DNA of 16,177 nucleotides from CAZAIO01 sp964485235 (GCA_964485235.1 CAZAIO010000062.1:1-16177); one strand, 5' to 3'; shown: positions 7,448-13,835, numbered from the stretch's first letter. Notes: a model not told the origin generated them from the sequence alone. Made by a program: numbers and translations.

Positions 7448-8077
7448 TTAGGAGCCAATCCAGCTTCTGGCAAGAGTGACCCCGCTCATAGCGTCCTTGC
7501 CGTAGGCATCCGCACCGGTATATTTCCTGATCTCATCGGTAATCTGTCCGCCGCCGATCATTATCTTCACTTTGCCGTCGAACCCTGCGCTTTTTATCGC
7601 CTCGACCGTCAGCTTCATCGAATCAAAGGCGAGCGATAAAAACCCGCTCAGTCCGACAACCGGCGCACCGGTCTCCTTCAGCTTTTCCACGAACTTCTGA
7701 GCAGGCACATCGACGCCCAGGTCATAGACCTCGAACCCGCTCACATCGAGCATGAATACCACTATATCTTTACCGATATCGTGTATATCACCGGCAACTG
7801 TCCCGATGATCACTTTGCCCAGACGTTTGGTATCACCTCCTGTTGCCAGTTTCGGTTTCACCATTTCATTTATACTTTTCAGTATTTCACCTGAAAAGAC
7901 AAGGTCAGGAATAAAATACTCGGAATCGGCAAAACGCTTTCCGACAACCTCCATCGCCTTTCTCGCGTCGTCGAGAATGCCCATGGCATCATCACCGGCA
8001 TCAAGTCGCTTTTGTACGATTTCCAGTGCCTCTTTTTCCTTTAGGTCCGCTAACGTATTCAATAAATCTTCAGCCAT
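7448..8077 (-). CDS. Corrinoid protein (MtaC/MtbC/MtvC family cobalamin-binding methyl carrier)
   Basis: A 209-residue methyl-carrying protein for the operon. The N-terminal four-helix cap (about 1-85) holds the family stretch FIPDLVFSGEILKSINEMVKP. The Rossmann-type B12 domain (about 86-209) has the base-off/His-on signature GDIHDIGKD (96-104) with lower-ligand H99, then VGLSGFLSLAF (141-151) and the nucleotide-tail loop IMIGGGQIT (172-180). The start at 8077 is preferred over an in-frame upstream ATG at 8125, because AAGGAG (8089-8084) sits six bases before it and homologues begin at this point. First gene of the operon, following a long divergent region. Confidence 0.95.
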   Translation of the reverse strand: MAEDLLNTLADLKEKEALEIVQKRLDAGDDAMGILDDARKAMEVVGKRFADSEYFIPDLVFSGEILKSINEMVKPKLATGGDTKRLGKVIIGTVAGDIHDIGKDIVVFMLDVSGFEVYDLGVDVPAQKFVEKLKETGAPVVGLSGFLSLAFDSMKLTVEAIKSAGFDGKVKIMIGGGQITDEIRKYTGADAYGKDAMSGVTLARSWIGS

Positions 8078-8083
8078 TTTTTT

Positions 8084-8089
8084 CTCCTT
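8084..8089 (-). promoter_or_regulatory. Ribosome binding site of the corrinoid protein gene
   Basis: AAGGAG on the minus strand (8089-8084), then six A before the ATG at 8077. This decides against the longer start at 8125. Confidence 0.8.
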
Positions 8090-8307
8090 AACCTGAACTC
8101 GTTTAGTGTGCCCGATGAGTATCATGAACTCATAAAAGCATCAAAGCAATCGACCACGGATAAACTATCTCAATTCTCACCTCCCTCGTATAACGCGAAA
8201 AGCCTGCATTAACTTTAATTATCACCCGCAATATGAGGTTTTTTAAAAAGGTTTTTCTGGAATGTAGCAGTGGATTCGTACTATTAATCTAGCATATTAT
8301 ATATCAT

Positions 8308-8336
8308 TTTACAATACTTTCGGTTATAATTATACT
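8308..8336 (+). promoter_or_regulatory. Candidate sigma-A promoter reading towards the C_GCAxxG_C_C gene
   Basis: TTTACA (8308-8313), a 17-base spacer and TATACT (8331-8336), each 5/6 to consensus. It would give a leader of about 315 bases. The -10 box overlaps the first copy of the TATACTAG direct repeat, so a regulator bound there would act on this promoter. A TATAAT at 8619-8624, nearer the gene, lacks a good -35. Confidence 0.4.
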
Positions 8337-8370
8337 AGACAAAAATATATATATACTAGTTTATTAGTAT
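8331..8370. promoter_or_regulatory. Candidate operator: direct and inverted repeats
   Basis: TATACTAG occurs at 8331-8338 and 8352-8359, 21 bp apart (two helical turns). The second copy forms an 18-bp inverted repeat with TAGTAT at 8365-8370 (ATACTA-N6-TAGTAT). The region is very AT-rich, so chance is not excluded. Confidence 0.35.
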
Positions 8371-8550
8371 CGAAGATATATACACCGAACGTAATGCACT
8401 TTGTCGTTTTCCAATAAAACCAGATCGAGATTCTCCATTCCGGCCCGAACAATTCTATTGAAAGGAGTACATCGATAAAACACGACTGCCGAACGGATAT
8501 CCGCCTTTTGCCCGATCCATGCAAATACATACGGAAGTTAAAAGGATGGA

Positions 8551-8568
8551 GTGAATTCCGGAATACAC
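8551..8568. promoter_or_regulatory. Palindromic candidate operator upstream of the C_GCAxxG_C_C gene
   Basis: GTGAATTCCGGAATACAC: a perfect 10-bp core ATTCCGGAAT (8555-8564) with matching outer GT/AC, 92 bases before the start codon. It could bind a dimeric repressor. Confidence 0.3.
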
Positions 8569-8659
8569 GATATTTTATGATTATTGCCTTTATACGAATT
8601 AATATTATATAGTCGCGATATAATAAAAACGTATAAAATAAAATTGGAGGGACAGGGAA

Positions 8660-9211
8660 ATGCCGTCACTTACCGGAAAAAAAGAGGGGATCGTAAAAAA
8701 AGCTGAAGAGCTGGCAACAGAATACGAAGCAAAATACAAAGGCTGCGGACAGTGTACCTTCCTTGCGATTATCGATGCGCTGAGATGGGGAGGGCTGGAG
8801 ATAATACCCATCGATATGGAAAACAGGTTTTTTTCGGGAGCCACCGCGCTGACCGCCGGTATGTGCACTACAGGGAACGGCACGTGTGGAGCCGTAGCCA
8901 GCAGCGCGCTGGCGATAGGGATGGCGCTGGGAAGTACCCGGGAAATGCAGGAGAAAGACGGCAGTACAATGGATATGGGCTTCGATGCCATTCAACGCTG
9001 CATACTTGATAAATATTACGAGGAATTCCATTCCATCCTCTGCAAAGACGTGCAGAGAAAATATTTCGGCAAAGCCTGGAACCTCACAGACCCGGCAATG
9101 AGAGATGAATTCCTGGGCATCACAAAGGGTTGTACTATTATGAAAACCGCTGCAATGGCGGTGGAGTGTATCCTTGAAGAATATGAAAAGGGAAACGTGA
9201 ATACGCGATGA
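8660..9211 (+). CDS. C_GCAxxG_C_C family protein (putative redox-active Cys-rich protein)
   Basis: A 183-residue cytoplasmic protein without signal peptide. It fits the C_GCAxxG_C_C family: a first Cys cluster C29-G-Q-C32, a Gly/Ala-rich segment FFSGATALTAGMCTTGNGTCGAVASSALAIGMALG (57-91) carrying C69 and C76, and a C-terminal half with C114, C128, C158 and C170. Family members are predicted to bind an Fe-S cluster or use redox-active thiols in anaerobes, often beside oxidoreductases or transporters; the biochemical role is not established. GGAGG (8646-8650) lies nine bases before the ATG. It diverges from the corrinoid operon and sits 165 bases upstream of an SDR gene, so it may share regulation with either. 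Confidence 0.8.
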   Translation: MPSLTGKKEGIVKKAEELATEYEAKYKGCGQCTFLAIIDALRWGGLEIIPIDMENRFFSGATALTAGMCTTGNGTCGAVASSALAIGMALGSTREMQEKDGSTMDMGFDAIQRCILDKYYEEFHSILCKDVQRKYFGKAWNLTDPAMRDEFLGITKGCTIMKTAAMAVECILEEYEKGNVNTR

Positions 9212-9222
9212 GACGGAGATAT

Positions 9223-9310
9223 CCTGCTGTCGGTCCGGACAAGTCCTGCAGTCCCCACCGTATCATTTGTCCGGTATTATAATCGCAAATACATTTCGTC
9301 CGACAGCGGG
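9223..9310 (+). ncRNA. Candidate structured leader/intercistronic RNA element (nested stems)
   Basis: Two nested inverted repeats in the 165-base gap before the SDR gene. The outer stem is 9223-9233 with 9300-9310, 11 bp including one G-U. The inner stem is 9235-9244 with 9265-9274, 10 bp including one G-U; its core CCGGACAA/TTGTCCGG is perfect. A 25-base internal loop lies on the 3' side and a 20-base apical loop contains CTGCAG. No T-run follows, so it is not a standard terminator. It ends 66 bases before the SDR start. It may regulate the SDR or be a mobile palindrome. Confidence 0.4.
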
Positions 9311-9376
9311 CAGCCTTTGTTTGAAGATATACACATACGGCCATACAGGGTTCAAACTATATAAAAGGAGGAGTAT

Positions 9377-10144
9377 ATGTCACCGGTATTAAAGGACAAG
9401 GTAGCGATCATTACAGGGGGCGGACGCGGTATCGGTCGTGCCTTCGCGCTGCGGTTTGCCGAGGAAGGCGCAAAAATATTGATACCCGATATCAACATGG
9501 AACAGGCTGAGAGCGTAGTTAAAGAGATCAACGGCATGGGCGGCAATGCGTTCGCAGTCCGGACCGATATTTCTGACGAAAAAGCTACTCAAGAAATGGC
9601 AGATACGGTCATTCAAAAGTATGGCAGGGCAGATATCCTTGTGAATAATGCCGCTATATGGGCCGGTCTTAACATTACCCTGTGGAACGAATGGTCTGTG
9701 GATGAGTGGGACCGTATCTTCAACGTGAACGTACGGGGGACATGGCTTTGCTGCAAAGCAATAGCGCCGCTTATGATGAAGCAACAGAAAGGTAAGATAA
9801 TAAACATCGCATCTAATGTATCGAGAGTTCCGGCATCACAGTTCTTTTTGCCCTATTCGTGTAGCAAAGGCGCTGTCTATACCATCACCCATGCGCTCGC
9901 GCGTGCCCTCGGAGCATCCAACATCAACGTCAACGCTATCGGTCCGGGTTACACTGCCTCGGAAGCGAGCCTTCAGCAGAAAAACAGCGATAAAACATTC
10001 GAACTCGCGGTCTCCGAACAGTCGATGCAGCGACGCGGACAGCCATCCGATCTCGTAGGAGCCGCCGTATTTCTAGCCTCTGCAGACTCGGATTTCATCT
10101 CCGGGCAGATTATCTTCGTAGACGGCGGAACGGTAATGATGTAA
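9377..10144 (+). CDS. Short-chain dehydrogenase/reductase (SDR), classical type
   Basis: A 255-residue NAD(P)-dependent oxidoreductase with the complete classical SDR signature set: cofactor loop TGGGRGIG (13-20), D38 at the end of beta-2 (IPDIN), which favours NAD over NADP, NNAA (90-93), the Asn of NVNVRG (116-121), catalytic S146 in NIASNVS, and Y160/K164 in YSCSK. NAIGPGYT (186-193) and SGQIIFVDGG (242-251) close the fold. The substrate cannot be read from the sequence; FabG-like, sugar or steroid/alcohol dehydrogenases share this pattern. AAAGGAGGAG sits just before the ATG. It lies downstream of the C_GCAxxG_C_C gene with a structured gap between, and a hairpin follows it. Confidence 0.93.
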   Translation: MSPVLKDKVAIITGGGRGIGRAFALRFAEEGAKILIPDINMEQAESVVKEINGMGGNAFAVRTDISDEKATQEMADTVIQKYGRADILVNNAAIWAGLNITLWNEWSVDEWDRIFNVNVRGTWLCCKAIAPLMMKQQKGKIINIASNVSRVPASQFFLPYSCSKGAVYTITHALARALGASNINVNAIGPGYTASEASLQQKNSDKTFELAVSEQSMQRRGQPSDLVGAAVFLASADSDFISGQIIFVDGGTVMM

Positions 10145-10150
10145 AAAGAA

Positions 10151-10177
10151 AAGGGGAGACGATAAATATCTCCCCTT
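10151..10177. terminator. Terminator hairpin after the SDR gene (works best leftwards)
   Basis: A perfect 9-bp stem AAGGGGAGA (10151-10159)/TCTCCCCTT (10169-10177) with a 9-base loop. Rightwards it is followed by ATTAAT; leftwards by TTCTTTTTAC, a better U-tract. It probably serves both convergent genes. Confidence 0.65.
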
Positions 10178-10200
10178 ATTAATCATCATTCTACAACCCG

Positions 10201-10257
10201 AAAAATAAAACCCGCCCTGTTGTTTTACCCGTAAATCATTGAGCGTTCAGAGCGGGT
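10201..10257 (-). terminator. Rho-independent terminator of the branched-chain aminotransferase gene
   Basis: Read leftwards: ACCCGCTCT (10257-10249), a long loop of about 30 bases, AGGGCGGGT (10218-10210), then TTTATTTTT. The 9-bp stem has one mismatch. It begins 20 bases after the aminotransferase stop codon. Confidence 0.6.
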
Positions 10258-10277
10258 CTGTCATTCATACGAAAGGA

Positions 10278-11207
10278 TTATCCGGAGACTTTAGACATAA
10301 CTGGAGTGCACCAGTGCATATATTTGGGATAGTTCCCCTCAATAATTCTAAAGTAGATTTCCTGCAATCTTTTACTGATCGGCCCTATTGAACCGTCGCC
10401 GACCGGCCGTTCGTCTATTTCGATTATCGGGGCAACATGGGCTGCGGTACCGGTGAAAAATGCCTCGTCGCAGATATACATCTCGCTCCGGTCGATAGAC
10501 CGTTCTACCGTTTCCAGGCCGAGCTCTTCCCGTGCAATCTGGATAACCGTCTGGCGTGTAATACCTATGAGTATATTATCCGCGCTGGGAGGAGTAATAA
10601 GCTTTCCCTCGTGGACCAGAAAAATGTTTTCACCGCTGCCTTCGGAGACATGCCCGTCCATCGTAAGCATAATCGCTTCATCGAAACCGCGTTCATTCGC
10701 CTCCGTTTTCGCCAGCGCGCTGTTCACATAAATACCGGTTGTCTTTGCCCGGGCGGGTATCATTGTATCGTCGATCCGCCGCCATGAAGATGTGCAGCAG
10801 CGGACGCCTTTCTCAGTGTCGATATATGCGGGAAGGGTGGAAACTATAAGAAAGAAATCATCCTCCAGATTATGAAGGCGGACACCGATCGCCTCCTGGC
10901 TCTTATAGGCGACAGGACGAATATAGACACCTTCGCGGTAATTGCTTTTCGCCACAGTCTCTACAGTGAGCTTTACCATTTCGTCGACAGTAAGCGACAG
11001 GTTGATCCTCAATATGCGGCAGCCGTTCCGCAGGCGTTCAAAGTGCTCCTTTACACGGAACAGGTAAAGTTCACCTTCCTCCTCGTTCCAGTTCCCGCGA
11101 ATACCGTCGAAACAGCCCGTCCCATAATGCAGCGCATGGGTGAGGATGCTCATCTTCGCATCCTCCAGAGGCATGAACTGCTTTTTATAATACACATAGG
11201 GAGGCAT
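10278..11207 (-). CDS. ilvE: Branched-chain-amino-acid aminotransferase (class IV PLP enzyme)
   Basis: A 309-residue fold-type IV aminotransferase, the usual length for bacterial IlvE. It would transfer the amino group between glutamate and the 2-oxo acids of Leu, Ile and Val. Evidence: THALHYGTGCFDGIRG (23-38), VYIRPVAYKS (94-103), the PLP lysine K155 in ARAKTTGIYVNSALAK, the class-IV signature VSEGSGENIFLV (187-198) with E189, the phosphate-binding ILIGITRQTV (212-221) and FFTGTAAHVAPI (250-261). The GTAAHVAPI form is a normal BCAT variant. D-amino acid transaminase or ADC lyase is less likely, because YGTGCFDGIRG and TGTAA are BCAT-like. AAGGAG lies six bases before the ATG, and there is a good promoter immediately upstream. 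It appears to be transcribed alone. Confidence 0.93.
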   Translation of the reverse strand: MPPYVYYKKQFMPLEDAKMSILTHALHYGTGCFDGIRGNWNEEEGELYLFRVKEHFERLRNGCRILRINLSLTVDEMVKLTVETVAKSNYREGVYIRPVAYKSQEAIGVRLHNLEDDFFLIVSTLPAYIDTEKGVRCCTSSWRRIDDTMIPARAKTTGIYVNSALAKTEANERGFDEAIMLTMDGHVSEGSGENIFLVHEGKLITPPSADNILIGITRQTVIQIAREELGLETVERSIDRSEMYICDEAFFTGTAAHVAPIIEIDERPVGDGSIGPISKRLQEIYFRIIEGNYPKYMHWCTPVMSKVSG

Positions 11208-11250
11208 TGTTTACTCCTTCTTCTCCGAATAACGGTACGTAATGTGATTA

Positions 11251-11279
11251 ATTATAGCTTTCAGTCCTGCCAAAAACAA
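11251..11279 (-). promoter_or_regulatory. Promoter of ilvE
   Basis: On the minus strand: TTGTTT (11279-11274), a 17-base spacer and perfect TATAAT (11256-11251), 43 bases before the ATG at 11207. It separates ilvE from the membrane-protein gene upstream. Confidence 0.6.
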
Positions 11280-11354
11280 CTTTGAGGATAAGATCGAGGC
11301 GTTTTAACACTATCCTGTTCACTTTATAGAAAAACTGTATGGTTGTTTGTTATT

Positions 11355-12014
11355 TCAGCTGAAAATGTATTTCCAGAGCGATACTTTTGCCTGTGTAGTG
11401 ATCGTCCTCTGCTTCTCTACCTGTACCGGAACATCGCGATATTTCGTAACCTCGCGGTAGCGGGTAACCTCGACTGTCTCAAGCCACTGTACAGCCAGAT
11501 ATATGGAACAGTCCTGCCCCCACATAATATTCTCCTGAAATACGCCTTTATATTCTCCTTCCGGCAGCATAACATCTATTTCTCCGCGAGAGCCGAGGTG
11601 CTCCCATACGATTTTATTGGGCATAGCGATTACTTTAAATGTACCGGTGAACGGATTGTTATAACTTCCGACCAGATGTGCATTCGACTCTTGAACGGTA
11701 AAAGGAAAGCTGATCCCCAGCGGGACACTGGTGTAATATCCATCGGCAATGACCCGGGTCTGTTCCTGTACCTCTTCGGTAATAAACGGTTCGACTACCA
11801 TGTAAGGTTCCAGACTCGTCTCAGTCACATAATAGCTTTCTACGGTATTTGTGGTTATGGTCTTGACCGGCAGGGTAAATATAATAGCTATGAGCGCAAG
11901 CACTGATACCACACCGGCGACGAACGGCTTCCAGTTGCCCGTATAATCCCGCCAGGGGATAGCTCTTATTTTATTAAATATTACTTTTGTTTCTTTCACT
12001 TCGCTCATCTGCAT
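11355..12014 (-). CDS. Single-pass membrane protein of unknown function
   Basis: A 219-residue protein I do not recognise as a named family. A basic N-terminal tail (about 1-29) precedes one strongly hydrophobic segment (about 30-49, FVAGVVSVLALIAIIFTL). A Thr/Tyr/Val-rich extracytoplasmic part follows, and the C-terminus is a short repeat of six-residue units (VTRYRE, VTKYRD, VPVQVE; about 182-200) ending in KVSLWKYIFS. No catalytic motif is seen. The central part (about 90-180) looks like a beta-rich domain. Proteins with similar Tyr/Val repeats next to a membrane anchor occur in anaerobic Chloroflexota, from general memory. The start at 12014 is preferred over 12056, since GGAAAGG lies nine bases upstream; ATG at 12008 is a close alternative. 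Confidence 0.7.
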   Translation of the reverse strand: MQMSEVKETKVIFNKIRAIPWRDYTGNWKPFVAGVVSVLALIAIIFTLPVKTITTNTVESYYVTETSLEPYMVVEPFITEEVQEQTRVIADGYYTSVPLGISFPFTVQESNAHLVGSYNNPFTGTFKVIAMPNKIVWEHLGSRGEIDVMLPEGEYKGVFQENIMWGQDCSIYLAVQWLETVEVTRYREVTKYRDVPVQVEKQRTITTQAKVSLWKYIFS

Positions 12015-12354
12015 ATTCAATTGCCTTTCCGGCTTACGATATAACCCGTTTATCAATTAAAACGAATAAGCATAGGGCAAGGTTGCCCTGAAAAGGTCGG
12101 TATTTTGGATGATATCCGGCTGACAAATGGGCTAGTACCTCTTTTCTACCCATGTGCCAGTTTATACAAAAACCTCACCGTTAGGGCGACCGGCCGGTCG
12201 CCCCTACGTGAAACGACTCCGATATCGAAGGTCCTCCCGATAAAATCGGGGTAACAGTTATAAGGTCACTCATGTCGAGTAACTCTCACCGTAACCAAAG
12301 TGGGAATTGCACCTGCGAGATACGTCAGAGGTTACCCGGTGCTTCGATATCAAT
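12015..12354. other. 340-base intergenic stretch with small hairpins and a REP-like palindrome
   Basis: No credible ORF. Contents: the hairpin AGGGCA/TGCCCT (12074-12089); a 20-bp GC palindrome (12184-12203); CCCGAT/ATCGGG (12236-12250); and TTACCCGGT twice (about 12334 and 12355), the second copy in the 3' end of the MFS gene. It lies downstream of the MFS gene and upstream of the membrane-protein gene, so it must hold the MFS terminator and possibly the promoter of the latter. Neither is clear. Confidence 0.55.
12182..12207. repeat. REP-like extragenic palindrome
   Basis: A perfect 20-bp GC palindrome, GGGCGACCGG with its exact complement CCGGTCGCCC (12184-12203). Outer TA/TA flanks pair if one unpaired C (12204) is bulged. 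GTAGGGGCGA...TCGCCCCTAC-type elements are widely dispersed between genes in many environmental genomes; only one copy is visible here. Confidence 0.6.
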
Positions 12355-13656
12355 TTACCCGGTCTTTACGGACGGAGGTGTGGTGAGAATGCTGAGCATA
12401 CCGACAATCGTTATTGCGGTAAAGGCGAACCATGCACCTGTATAACTACCGAACCTGTCAAATACCCATCCGGTCAGAGGCGCGCCTGCCATGCCGGCCA
12501 GCAGTGCTCCTCCTATGATAATACCAAGAATGCTGCCGAACCTGGTCCTGCCGAAATATTCCCGCAGCAAAGTAAGCATCACGGGAATAGGACCTCCGTA
12601 CCCGATACCGAAAAGGATGAGAAACGATATGAGCAACCATATTACCCCGGCTGAAGAAAAGCCAAAGCACACCATGCTCAGACTGAGCAGGGCAAAACCC
12701 AGCGCTGTTATCCGCCTTTTATCAAGCCTATCCCCCAACCATCCAAAGCTAAGGCGGCCTGCAATACTTATTAACGGTATGCCGCTTGCAATGAAACTGG
12801 ATGTTGTCCGGGCAATACCGATACTGCTCAGGTAGGGCATCACGTGTACTATAACGGAGTTGATCACACACATATGACATATCAGTCCCAGCGCAATGTG
12901 CCGGAACGGTCTGCTCTTTAACGCCTGCTTTAATCCAATGGATACCTCGTTGATCTGTGAGGGGGTCTCGTTTTCGTCGATAACCTGTTCTTTAATCACT
13001 TCACCATCAGGCAAATAGCCGTATTGTTCAGGCTTGTGCCGGATCAGGAGCGATAATGGTAAAAGCAGGACCCAGGTACCTGTTCCGAATATTACCATTG
13101 CGACCCGCCAGTCGAATGTATCGATAGTTCGCGTAACTAATGGGACCAGGAGCCCGCCCGCAGCGGGGCCACAGAGCATGATGCCCATAGCAATCGACGC
13201 CTTTTTCCGAAACCAGTTAATTGTCACAGTTGCCGGCACAGTATCCATGCATCCGACCATGCCCACGCCAAGCAGGAGACAGGCGCCATAGAACATCGAA
13301 AGTGAATTAATGCGGGACAGAAGCAACAACCCGGCGCCGATTATGACAAGTGCACCAAAAATAATCTTTCTGGGACCCCAGCGGTCAACAAACGCTCCGA
13401 CCAGGGGGGCCAGGAGCCCGGACATCCAGCACATCGAAGCCCCGAAGGACACCTGCGCATAGCTCCAGTTATATTCGTATACTATCGGTTCAAAAATAGC
13501 TGTGAAACCCAGGAAGATAATGCCGTTCAAATATGCCGAAATCAAGAAAAGCGCACCGATTATCCACCAGCCGTAGAAAAAGTGAATTGGCATAGCACGG
13601 TCAATGCTATCATTTAAGAGTACCATACGCAAGGATACTGATGAGAGCTCTGCCAC
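12355..13656 (-). CDS. MFS transporter, OFA/monocarboxylate-like
   Basis: A 433-residue, 12-helix major facilitator protein of the inner membrane. The first half opens with HFFYGWWIIGALFLISAYLNG (about 25-45) and has the loop 2-3 motif GAFVDRWGPRK (about 87-97). A polar central loop (about 208-245) follows, then the second half with FGWLGDRLDKRR. The YGWW opening and overall pattern resemble the oxalate:formate antiporter and monocarboxylate branch, so an organic acid is a plausible substrate; this is inference. The start is uncertain: GTG at 13656 gives the longest form, ATG at 13626 and 13593 are alternatives (the last starts MPIHFFYGWW), and none has a clear Shine-Dalgarno. Divergent from the LysE-type gene. 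Confidence 0.88.
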   Translation of the reverse strand: MAELSSVSLRMVLLNDSIDRAMPIHFFYGWWIIGALFLISAYLNGIIFLGFTAIFEPIVYEYNWSYAQVSFGASMCWMSGLLAPLVGAFVDRWGPRKIIFGALVIIGAGLLLLSRINSLSMFYGACLLLGVGMVGCMDTVPATVTINWFRKKASIAMGIMLCGPAAGGLLVPLVTRTIDTFDWRVAMVIFGTGTWVLLLPLSLLIRHKPEQYGYLPDGEVIKEQVIDENETPSQINEVSIGLKQALKSRPFRHIALGLICHMCVINSVIVHVMPYLSSIGIARTTSSFIASGIPLISIAGRLSFGWLGDRLDKRRITALGFALLSLSMVCFGFSSAGVIWLLISFLILFGIGYGGPIPVMLTLLREYFGRTRFGSILGIIIGGALLAGMAGAPLTGWVFDRFGSYTGAWFAFTAITIVGMLSILTTPPSVKTG

Positions 13657-13679
13657 GTAATAGTCTGCCTCAACAGGTG

Positions 13680-13730
13680 CAGCCGGTTAATGTGTTACCC
13701 ATATGCCTTTCATACCGTGGTTACCGGCTG
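13680..13730. promoter_or_regulatory. Inverted repeat in the MFS/LysE divergent region
   Basis: CAGCCGG (13680-13686) and TAA (13688-13690) pair with TTA (13721-13723) and CCGGCTG (13724-13730): 10 bp with a one-base bulge and a 30-base loop. It begins 24 bases upstream of the GTG of the MFS gene. It could be an operator shared by both genes or a hairpin in the MFS leader. Confidence 0.35.
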
Positions 13731-13835
13731 GTACAGAGATGAATATACATACGAGTCTGAACATTGCCCGGCAACCGTAAAATTTGCTATGCTCCGATAA
13801 CCGGTACCACGATATTCTGGAAACCACATAATGCT

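Larger units (their letters stand above)
2553..8077 (-). other. Corrinoid-dependent methyl-transfer operon (five genes)
   Basis: Five genes in one direction: corrinoid protein (7448-8077), UroD-fold methyltransferase (6072-7409), MetH-activation-domain protein (5277-5969), RACo-type reactivator (3398-5236) and methyltetrahydrofolate:corrinoid methyltransferase (2553-3398). Gaps are 38, 102 and 40 bases, then a 1-base overlap. The set matches the four components of acetogen O-demethylases (methyltransferase I, corrinoid protein, methyltransferase II, activating enzyme) plus an extra reactivation-domain protein. A common transcript is inferred from spacing and shared function. A stable hairpin at 6002-6036 may lower expression of the last three genes. 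Confidence 0.85.
8078..8659. other. 582-base divergent intergenic region, AT-rich, with several candidate operators
   Basis: No convincing gene lies here. Seen: an inverted repeat ATGAGT/ACTCAT at 8115-8133; a Shine-Dalgarno-like GGAGGTGA on the minus strand at 8177-8184; a promoter-like pair on the plus strand at 8308-8336; the direct repeat TATACTAG at 8331-8338 and 8352-8359; the inverted repeat ATACTA/TAGTAT at 8353-8370; the palindrome CGGATATCCG at 8494-8503; an extended palindrome at 8551-8568 centred on ATTCCGGAAT; and TATAAT at 8619-8624 (+). No cobalamin-riboswitch B12 box was recognised on either strand. Confidence 0.6.

Noticed and set aside
8078..8125. Upstream ATG extending the corrinoid protein by 16 residues
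   Set aside because: The shorter start has AAGGAG at ideal spacing and matches the family N-terminus; the extension is basic and unconserved in style.
8078..8340. Cobalamin riboswitch upstream of the corrinoid operon
   Set aside because: Expected from the biology, but no B12-box-like sequence or matching helix order was found by eye. An Rfam search would settle it.
8330..8530. 66-codon minus-strand frame in the divergent region
   Set aside because: No Shine-Dalgarno, low-complexity AT-driven composition, and it overlaps candidate operator and promoter elements.
12015..12056. Upstream ATG for the 219-residue membrane protein
   Set aside because: GGAAAGG precedes the internal ATG at 12014 at suitable spacing, while the upstream ATG has none.
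13764..13835. TTG-initiated extension of the LysE-type protein
   Set aside because: It would add 24 polar residues before the first membrane helix and has no ribosome site.
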